From assembly GCF_963681195.1 (NCBI RefSeq), contig NZ_OY808997.1, positions 868,001 to 932,000 on the forward strand: a DNA stretch of 64,000 bases. Reading direction: 5' to 3'. Position 1 is the stretch's first letter. Every line of letters starts with the position of its first letter. A model generated the notes under the pieces. That model made no database searches. It worked only from the letters and a program-made list of their open reading frames with translations, and had not been told where the DNA came from. Origin of the DNA: Vibrio sp. 16. GTDB lineage: Bacteria > Pseudomonadota > Gammaproteobacteria > Enterobacterales > Vibrionaceae. Below are positions 58,119 through 64,000 of this stretch, piece by piece. The translations under genes were made by a program, and so were the position numbers.

Positions 58119-59915
58119 TTAGGCGTGCGATTGTACGCTGCCATACAGGGTTTGATATAAGCCTTGTTGTTCAACCAACTCACCATGTGTACCCGTTTGT
58201 GTCACCTGACCATCTTCCAAAACATAAATGAGGTCAGCTTGTTTAACTGCTGAAAGTCGATGAGCGACAATCAACGTCGTGCGTCCTTGTAAGAACTCGG
58301 TCAATGCTTTATGCAAGGCCGCTTCTGTTGCAGTATCTAGCGCTGACGTGGCTTCATCGAGAATCACAAATTTTGGATCGCTCAATATCATCCGAGCAAT
58401 TGCTAGTCGCTGCCGCTGCCCGCCAGATAAACGAATGCCACTTCGTCCTATCTGTGTCTCTAACCCATCACTGAGCTGTTCAATGACATCGTGGAGCTGT
58501 GCCACTTCCAACGCATGCCATAACTTCAAGTCATCGTAATGTGCGCCGAGCGTTAGATTATGCCTTAAAGTGTCATTAAAGAGTATAGGTTGTTGTAAAA
58601 CCACAGCAATCTGATCGCGGATTACCTCAAAACTGATATCTTCAACCGTTTCATCATTGAAGCGAATGGTTCCAGAGTTGGCACGATATACTCCAATGAG
58701 TAATTGAATTAAGGTTGATTTTCCGCCTCCGCTCGCTCCGACTAAAGCTACTTTTTTACCCGCTGGAATGTGCAAGCTCAGATTTCTTAACACTTCATTT
58801 TCTTCGTTGTATGAAAAGCAAATGTTCTCGAGTTTGATATCTACATTGGACTCTTTGTTAAATGGATTTACTTTACTTACAGGGCGGTGCTCTTCCTCAA
58901 GCTCAAGCAATTGATTGATTCGGCCAAGCGCTGCTTTCGCACTGTACCAAGAGAATTGGATGCCGAGCAGCTCCTGTACGGGACTTAACATAAACCAAAG
59001 ATAACCAAATACAGCGAAGATTTGCCCGATAGTGAGGTCACTAAACAGCACCATTAACATGGCAACGGCGCGGAACAGTTCAAATCCTAGCAAGAACAGC
59101 AAAAAAGATACTCTTCCTGCTGCCTCAGATTGCCACGCGTATTTATCTGCATCAATACGGATAGCATTAGCCTGTTGCTTTAGTTCATCAAGAAACTCGC
59201 GCTCTCTGTTGGCGGCCCTAAGCTGATAGATACCATCCAATGTTTCGACGAGTCGATTTTGAAAGTGTTCAAACGACTGGTTTTCTTTCTTTTTTAGGTG
59301 CTTAACTTTGCTCCCTAACTTGCGAGAAAAATAGATAACAATGGGGTTGACCAGCAAAATGAACAGACCTAGGCGCCAATCTAACCACAGCAGTACGCCA
59401 GCGGTACCGATAACAGTGAACAGGCTGATTAAAAACTTGCTCAGTGTAGAGCCTATGAATTGATCAATTGTCTCGACGTCAGTGACGAGATGGGCATTGA
59501 TGCCACCACTACCGCGGGTTTCATACTGACGAATGCTTATGCGACCCAGCTTATCGATCATCTTACTTCGCATTTGAAACGTGATGGTTTTTGACACCAA
59601 AGTAAATTGGCGACTTTGCAGGATGTTCAACGCTTGGCTCGCGCTTCGCATTACAATCACTAACGCAAGAGTTAGGAAAATATAGCCTGTTGGCGTTTGC
59701 CATGAAGACGGCAGCACCGAGTTCATGGCTGCAACGCCATTTGCAGGTTGATTGAGAAGGACCTCATCAACCATCAGAGGCATTAAAAGTGGGATCGGGA
59801 CACTGATTAACGTCGCTATGATGGCGATGATGTTGGCAAACACGAGTTTAGACTTGTGTAATTTTACTTGTCTTATCAACCAAGAACGGCTAATAGTGTT
59901 GTTACTAGGATTCAT
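58119..59915 (-). CDS. ABC exporter half-transporter (membrane and ATPase domains fused)
   Basis: A 598-residue type IV ABC exporter of the MsbA/LmrA kind. Membrane helices span about residues 25-315. The ATPase domain has Walker A GASGGGKST near 393, Q-loop LQQPILF, signature LSGGQRQR near 494, Walker B FVILDEATSALD and the H-loop VAHRLS. It probably works as a homodimer. The substrate is not deducible; drug, lipid or siderophore/peptide export are all possible. The start region overlaps a sequence resembling a Fur box (59919-59937), which would suggest iron control. It interrupts the otherwise E. coli-like letA // msrC junction, so it looks like a local insertion. Confidence 0.92.
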   Translation of the reverse strand: MNPSNNTISRSWLIRQVKLHKSKLVFANIIAIIATLISVPIPLLMPLMVDEVLLNQPANGVAAMNSVLPSSWQTPTGYIFLTLALVIVMRSASQALNILQSRQFTLVSKTITFQMRSKMIDKLGRISIRQYETRGSGGINAHLVTDVETIDQFIGSTLSKFLISLFTVIGTAGVLLWLDWRLGLFILLVNPIVIYFSRKLGSKVKHLKKKENQSFEHFQNRLVETLDGIYQLRAANREREFLDELKQQANAIRIDADKYAWQSEAAGRVSFLLFLLGFELFRAVAMLMVLFSDLTIGQIFAVFGYLWFMLSPVQELLGIQFSWYSAKAALGRINQLLELEEEHRPVSKVNPFNKESNVDIKLENICFSYNEENEVLRNLSLHIPAGKKVALVGASGGGKSTLIQLLIGVYRANSGTIRFNDETVEDISFEVIRDQIAVVLQQPILFNDTLRHNLTLGAHYDDLKLWHALEVAQLHDVIEQLSDGLETQIGRSGIRLSGGQRQRLAIARMILSDPKFVILDEATSALDTATEAALHKALTEFLQGRTTLIVAHRLSAVKQADLIYVLEDGQVTQTGTHGELVEQQGLYQTLYGSVQSHA

Positions 59916-59918
59916 TAT

Positions 59919-59937
59919 AATGAGAATGCTTACTATT
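59919..59937. promoter_or_regulatory. Possible Fur box at the ABC exporter start
   Basis: The 19 bases read AATGAGAATGCTTACTATT. The left arm AATGAGAAT matches the common vibrio Fur half-site exactly; the right arm deviates at three positions from the ideal inverted copy. It lies just upstream of the exporter ATG and about 70 bases before msrC, so it could affect either gene. Confidence 0.4.
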
Positions 59938-60006
59938 TAATGGTTTATGGAATTGTACGTAAATTCATTAACGAAGTCTCTAAATTCAAACGGAACAGCA
60001 CTCACT

Positions 60007-60480
60007 ATGACATTAGAACAGTATCAACGTTTAACCAAACAAGCCGTCGCACTACTTGAAGGCGAGCAAGACCTGATTGCTAACTTAGCCAACTTGAGCG
60101 CCCTGCTTAACATGGAACTTGACAGCATCAACTGGGTCGGATTCTATTTGATGAAAGAGGAAGAGTTGGTACTCGGTCCTTTTCAAGGGAACCCTGCATG
60201 TGTCCGAATCCCAGTAGGGCGCGGGGTGTGCGGGACATCAGTTGCAACGAACAGTGTTCAGCGTGTCTATGATGTTCATCAATTTGAAGGGCACATTGCG
60301 TGTGATGCGGCAAGTAACTCTGAAATCGTGATTCCATTTTCGATCTCGGGTGAGGTTGCTGGCGTATTAGATATCGATAGCCCTGTGGTTGGTCGTTTTA
60401 GTGAGATCGACGAAGAAGGACTGACGTTTTTAATGGCAGAAGTAGAAAAGCTGCTCAATTCACACGCTATCAAGGCATAA
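60007..60480 (+). CDS. msrC: Free methionine-(R)-sulfoxide reductase (GAF domain)
   Basis: A 157-residue single GAF-domain enzyme; E. coli MsrC (YebR) is 165. It reduces free methionine-R-sulfoxide in the cytosol. All three catalytic-site Cys positions are present: ACVRIPVGRGVCG (two Cys, ten residues apart) and HIACDAASNSEIV. The substrate-pocket segment INWVGFYLM is intact. ATG 60007 gives MTLEQYQRLTKQAVALLEGE, which aligns with the family start; an in-frame ATG 20 codons earlier adds residues with no family match. It is followed by proQ and prc on the same strand, as in E. coli. Confidence 0.94.
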   Translation: MTLEQYQRLTKQAVALLEGEQDLIANLANLSALLNMELDSINWVGFYLMKEEELVLGPFQGNPACVRIPVGRGVCGTSVATNSVQRVYDVHQFEGHIACDAASNSEIVIPFSISGEVAGVLDIDSPVVGRFSEIDEEGLTFLMAEVEKLLNSHAIKA

Positions 60481-60517
60481 ATTGGCTTTTCACTGTGGTT
60501 TTTCCCATGCAGGTCAC

Positions 60518-60561
60518 TATAATACCTGAAATATTTATCTTAATGCTCGCGGACAGTCCGC
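60518..60561 (+). promoter_or_regulatory. Probable proQ promoter -10 box and leader hairpin
   Basis: A perfect TATAAT stands at 60518-60523; no good -35 box is seen at 16-18 bases. The short stem GCGGA (60549-60553) with TCCGC (60557-60561) lies 18 bases before the proQ start and could be bound by ProQ itself, which is speculation. Confidence 0.4.
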
Positions 60562-60578
60562 AATAACCAGGAACCCAC

Positions 60579-61208
60579 ATGGAAAACACTGAAAAGTTAA
60601 AAAACAGCAAAGAAATCATTGCATACATTGCTGAATGTTTCCCTAAGTGCTTTACTTTAGAAGGTGAAGCAAAGCCACTTAAAATTGGTATTTTTCAAGA
60701 TCTTGCGGAACGTCTAAGTGACGATCCAAAAGTGAGTAAAACACAACTTCGTGCAGCGTTAAGACAGTACACTTCATCATGGCGTTACCTACACGGTGTA
60801 AAACCTGGTGCAGTACGTGTTGATTTAGATGGTAACCCAGCGGGTGAACTTGAAGAAGAACACGTAGAACATGCAAAAACAGCATTAGCTGAAAGTAAAG
60901 CGAAAGTTCAAGCTCGTCGTAAAGAGCAAGCTCAAAAAGCGCGCGAAGAGGGTAAGGCGAAAGCTAAGCCGGCTGCGAAGAAGCCTCAAAGCCGTCGCCC
61001 ACAACAAAACAAGCCGCAAAAAGCCAAGAAGCCAGTGGAAACACGCGCTCTGACTGCTGACGAAGTGAAAGTTGGCAACGCAGTAAACGTGAACATGGGC
61101 AAAGGAAATATGGCTGCGACTATCGTTGAAATCAATAAGGAAGATGTACGTGTTCAACTGTCTAACGGCCTACAAATGGTTGTGAAAGCGGAGCACCTAC
61201 GCGCATAA
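60579..61208 (+). CDS. proQ: RNA chaperone ProQ
   Basis: A 209-residue global RNA-binding protein. The FinO-type domain covers about residues 1-120 ([20 protein letters not shown], then [19 protein letters not shown], the RNA-contact face). A Lys/Ala-rich flexible linker (about 120-155) and a small C-terminal beta domain ([20 protein letters not shown]) follow. ProQ binds structured small RNAs and mRNA 3' ends. The E. coli protein is 232 residues; the difference is in the linker. prc begins 17 bases downstream, so the two are likely co-transcribed. Confidence 0.95.
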   Translation: MENTEKLKNSKEIIAYIAECFPKCFTLEGEAKPLKIGIFQDLAERLSDDPKVSKTQLRAALRQYTSSWRYLHGVKPGAVRVDLDGNPAGELEEEHVEHAKTALAESKAKVQARRKEQAQKAREEGKAKAKPAAKKPQSRRPQQNKPQKAKKPVETRALTADEVKVGNAVNVNMGKGNMAATIVEINKEDVRVQLSNGLQMVVKAEHLRA

Positions 61209-61225
61209 AGGAGAGTCTCCTACGC

Positions 61226-63223
61226 ATGAAATGCCGTTCAAAACTGTCGCTGATTGCTGCTAGCTTATGGCTAGCAGCGTCTTCAGCCCAAGCTCTAGAA
61301 GCAAAGATTGGTCTAGAAGATTTACCCACATTAGCACCGGAAGCTCAGCACGCCACAGCAAGTAAGCGTGTGACCTCTCGCTTTACTCGTTCCCATTACA
61401 AACACTTCACGTTGAATGATCAGTTCTCAAAAGCGATTTTTGACCGCTATATTGGGATGCTTGATTACAATCGTAATGTGTTCACTCAATCTGACATTGA
61501 CCAACTAGATAAATTGGCCCTGGGCATTGATGAACAGTTGAAGTCGGGTGAAAACCAGATTGCCTTTGATGCGTACAATCTATCCATGAAACGTCGTTAT
61601 GAGCGCTTCCAATACGCTTTGTCTTTGTTAGACAAAGAGATGACGTTCGATACCGACGAGACTATCGAGCTTGATCGCAGTGAGTCTGCTTGGCCTAAAG
61701 ACACCGCTGAGCTAAACGAGTTGTGGCGCAAACGTGTTAAGTATGACGCGCTCAACTTGAAGATGACGGGTAAAGACTGGGATGAGATAAAAGATGTTCT
61801 CGGCAAGCGTTACAACAATGCGCTTAAACGTCTTAGTCAAACTCACAACGAAGATGCGTTTCAACTTTACATGAACGCGTTTGCTCGTGAAGTCGATCCT
61901 CATACAAGTTACCTTTCTCCTCGAAGCGCCGATCAATTCCAAACTGAAATGAACCTGTCTCTTGAGGGCATTGGCGCCGTTTTGCAAATGACAGATGATT
62001 ACACGGTCATTCGCTCGTTAGTTGCTGGTGGACCGGCTTCCAATAGCAAGCAACTTGCCGAAGGTGACAGGATTATCGGTGTCGGACAAGATGGTGAAGA
62101 GGTCGTTGATGTGATTGGTTGGCGTCTAGATGACGTCGTGCAACTGATCAAAGGCCCGAAAGGCACCAAAGTTAACTTGCAAATTCTGCCAGAAGGTAAG
62201 GATAGCAAGGCGGAAGTGATCACCATCGTACGAGATAAGATTCGACTTGAAGATCGTGCAGTGAAAGCGGAAGTTATCGAACAAGATGGTAAGAAAATTG
62301 GGGTGCTTGAAGTTCCAAGTTTCTACGTTGGTCTTGCAAAAGATACGGATAAGCTGATTAGCGAACTCAAACAGAAAGGCGTTGCCGGTATTGTGGTTGA
62401 TTTACGCAACAATGGCGGTGGTGCGTTAACGGAAGCGACGGCGTTGTCTGGGCTGTTTATTACCAGTGGCCCTGTAGTACAAGTTAGAGACAGCTACGGT
62501 AGAGTGAATGTTAACAGCGATACCGACGGTAAGATTAGCTACGAAGGACCGTTGACGGTTTTGGTGAACCGCTACAGTGCATCAGCTTCTGAAATTTTTG
62601 CCGCGGCGATGCAAGATTATGGCCGTGCCGTAGTTTTAGGCGAAAACTCTTTTGGTAAAGGTACAGTGCAGCAGCACCGCTCGTTAAATCACATCTATGA
62701 TTTGTTCGACAAAGAGTTGGGTTATGTGCAATACACAATCCAAAAGTTTTATCGAATAGATGGCGGTAGTACGCAAAATCGAGGTGTTGCACCGGATATT
62801 GCTTTTCCAACGGCAGTCGATCCTAGTGAAACAGGCGAGAGCGTAGAAGACAATGCGTTGCCGTGGGATAGTATCGACAAGGCAAAATATGACGTGTTAC
62901 GCCGTAACGAAAAGCTTATCAGCGAGTTAAGCGCTAAGCACCAAGCAAGAATTGCGGAAGACTTGGAGTTTCGTTTCATTGCCGAGGACATTGCAAAGTA
63001 CAAGGCAGAGAAAGATGACAACTCGCTCTCTTTGAATGAAAAAGTTCGTAAAGCCGAAGCAGATAAAGCTGACGCTGATCGTCTAGCACGAATTAACCAA
63101 CGTCAGAAAGCAAAAGGTGAAGCAGAATTCAAATCTTTGGACGATATCCCTAAAGATTATGAAGCGCCAGACGCTTACTTGAATGAAGCTGTCGCGATTA
63201 CGGTAGACATGATTAAATCGTAG
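61226..63223 (+). CDS. prc: Tail-specific periplasmic protease Prc
   Basis: A 665-residue S41-family protease; E. coli Prc is 682. A signal peptide ends near SSAQA (residue 23). A helical N-terminal domain (about 40-235) with HYKHFTLNDQFSKAIFDRYI leads to the PDZ domain (about 240-330, starting SLEGIGAVLQMTDDYT) and the protease domain. The catalytic Ser lies in SASASE near residue 450 and the Lys in SFGKGTVQQ at about 478, the Ser/Lys dyad of the family. It degrades proteins with exposed non-polar C-termini in the periplasm, including peptidoglycan hydrolases and FtsI processing in E. coli. AAGGAGAG precedes the ATG. Confidence 0.96.
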   Translation: MKCRSKLSLIAASLWLAASSAQALEAKIGLEDLPTLAPEAQHATASKRVTSRFTRSHYKHFTLNDQFSKAIFDRYIGMLDYNRNVFTQSDIDQLDKLALGIDEQLKSGENQIAFDAYNLSMKRRYERFQYALSLLDKEMTFDTDETIELDRSESAWPKDTAELNELWRKRVKYDALNLKMTGKDWDEIKDVLGKRYNNALKRLSQTHNEDAFQLYMNAFAREVDPHTSYLSPRSADQFQTEMNLSLEGIGAVLQMTDDYTVIRSLVAGGPASNSKQLAEGDRIIGVGQDGEEVVDVIGWRLDDVVQLIKGPKGTKVNLQILPEGKDSKAEVITIVRDKIRLEDRAVKAEVIEQDGKKIGVLEVPSFYVGLAKDTDKLISELKQKGVAGIVVDLRNNGGGALTEATALSGLFITSGPVVQVRDSYGRVNVNSDTDGKISYEGPLTVLVNRYSASASEIFAAAMQDYGRAVVLGENSFGKGTVQQHRSLNHIYDLFDKELGYVQYTIQKFYRIDGGSTQNRGVAPDIAFPTAVDPSETGESVEDNALPWDSIDKAKYDVLRRNEKLISELSAKHQARIAEDLEFRFIAEDIAKYKAEKDDNSLSLNEKVRKAEADKADADRLARINQRQKAKGEAEFKSLDDIPKDYEAPDAYLNEAVAITVDMIKS

Positions 63224-63241
63224 TTTCAACCGCTTAGAAAG

Positions 63242-63267
63242 GCGAGCCCCTGTGGCTCGCTTTTTTT
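63242..63267 (+). terminator. Terminator of proQ-prc
   Basis: GCGAGCC at 63242-63248 pairs with GGCTCGC at 63254-63260 and is followed by seven T. Confidence 0.9.
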
Positions 63268-63355
63268 ATGTCAATAATTAATGTGATTTAGATCAATTTT
63301 TTAGCCAAATAGAACGAATCTGCCTAAGCTTAAAGAAAAAGAGTGAGGGTATGTT

Positions 63356-64000
63356 ATGAAATGGTTCGGACTTTTTTGCTTGCTTTTTAGCCTAACTGCA
63401 TCTGCAAATCAAAACAAAGACAATGCGGATCTTACCCAATTTGATCAGCCGTTTTTATTAGGGGACTGGTACTTAATCAATCCTAACCCAGAAAACTCTC
63501 AAGAAAACTTTCTAGCGATTAAGCTCTCACTCAACTCAAACTATAGTTTCGTTATTGATATACAGAAAAAGGACTACTCGGTAGATCACTGGGAAGGGCT
63601 ATACAACGCTAACGATGACACCATTATTCTTGGTCTCAATACATCTGAGCCTCAAGTGTACCAGTATTCAGCGAATCACAATCTGCTTAACCTAAATGGT
63701 GTGACCTTTACCAAAGCACTGTCTAATTCTCTTGCCGGTATGTGGTCTAGTGAGCATCTTGCTGGTGATGATTTGCTTGCTAGTGACGTTCGAAGAATGG
63801 ATTTGGTCCTTCAGCCCGATTTTGTTTTTACTTTCCGCGTGGCTAACGAAGATGGTGATGAGGCTGTTCATCAAGGTGTCTACTATACGGAAGGGGATCA
63901 ACTGGTTCTTTTGTATGAAGATGGTGAGCACGATACGCGTTACACACTCAACAGAGACGTCCTAACGTTAGAAGGTGAAGAAGGTGGTATGTACGCAGTG
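63356..64000 (+). CDS. Secreted protein of unknown function, 3' end outside the window
   Basis: The frame opens at ATG 63356, with GAGGGT directly upstream, and stays open for 215 codons to the window edge. The first 18 residues (MKWFGLFCLLFSLTASAN) form a signal peptide cleaved near SASA. The mature part has repeated short blocks of a similar pattern: LLGDWYLINPN, LAGMWSSEHLAG and several Gly-Asp-Trp/Tyr strands. This suggests a beta-rich fold of lipocalin-like calycin type, with two or more related modules. I recognise no family. The earlier ATG at 63351 gives a stop after two codons. It is separated from prc by a strong terminator, so it is transcribed independently. Confidence 0.7.
   Translation, partial: MKWFGLFCLLFSLTASANQNKDNADLTQFDQPFLLGDWYLINPNPENSQENFLAIKLSLNSNYSFVIDIQKKDYSVDHWEGLYNANDDTIILGLNTSEPQVYQYSANHNLLNLNGVTFTKALSNSLAGMWSSEHLAGDDLLASDVRRMDLVLQPDFVFTFRVANEDGDEAVHQGVYYTEGDQLVLLYEDGEHDTRYTLNRDVLTLEGEEGGMYAV

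Overview
The window looks like a chromosomal segment of a gammaproteobacterium of the family Vibrionaceae. The protein sequences resemble E. coli homologues throughout (PrpE, YidA, QueE, QueC, RlmI, TusE, YccA, AroH, LetA/LetB, RsmF, MsrC, ProQ, Prc). The accessory content is typical of vibrios: several chemoreceptors, a periplasmic-sensor GGDEF protein, an AapJQMP amino-acid importer and a giant RTX adhesin. The genus is an inference from protein resemblance and gene order; no rRNA or other marker is present.

Layout. 1-5.6 kb: the end of a methylcitrate-pathway operon (prpF 3' part, prpE), a glutathione-S-transferase remnant, a VOC protein, a GNAT acetyltransferase and an unusual Nudix-PAP2 fusion. 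5.6-12.2 kb: a chemoreceptor, the yidA-type phosphatase, queE-queC (queuosine precursor synthesis), a TPR-GGDEF protein that overlaps queC tail to tail, and a DUF2750 protein. 12.2-36.6 kb: an adhesin locus, with an OmpA-like lipid-anchor-free envelope protein and a TolC-type outer-membrane channel on the minus strand, divergent from a 22-kb single reading frame for a 7333-residue LapA-type adhesin. That gene carries 39 almost identical repeats of about 139 residues. 36.7-41.3 kb: a decayed second copy of the rlmI 3' end, rlmI, a second chemoreceptor, yccX, tusE and yccA. 41.3-45.5 kb: the aapJQMP operon, read on the minus strand. 46-54 kb: a siroheme-synthase-like gene with a decaying methyltransferase half, yajQ, aroH, an orphan pseudo-enzyme derived from the C-terminal domain of PEP synthase, a DUF4442 protein, an unrecognised membrane protein, a cvfB-type S1 protein and rsmF. 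54-64 kb: letA-letB, an ABC exporter, msrC, proQ, prc and the start of a secreted protein cut by the window edge.

How the parts work together. The adhesin has a type I secretion C-terminus (RTX repeats and terminal signal), an N-terminal retention module with a TAAG site of the kind cut by LapG proteases, a long calcium-binding stalk, and a distal PA14-like plus von Willebrand A ligand-binding region. The divergent TolC-like and OmpA-like genes are its likely export and anchoring partners. The ABC transporter and membrane-fusion subunits, and LapD/LapG, are not in the window. The letAB-rsmF // msrC-proQ-prc arrangement matches the E. coli order except for an ABC exporter inserted at the divergence point.

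The most interesting features are the repeat array with its higher-order duplications and mosaic linkers, the diverged rlmI 3' fragment directly behind the adhesin, and three genes in which an enzyme domain is kept as a shell without its catalytic residues (PAP2 half of the Nudix fusion, methyltransferase half of the siroheme synthase, PEP-synthase C-domain).
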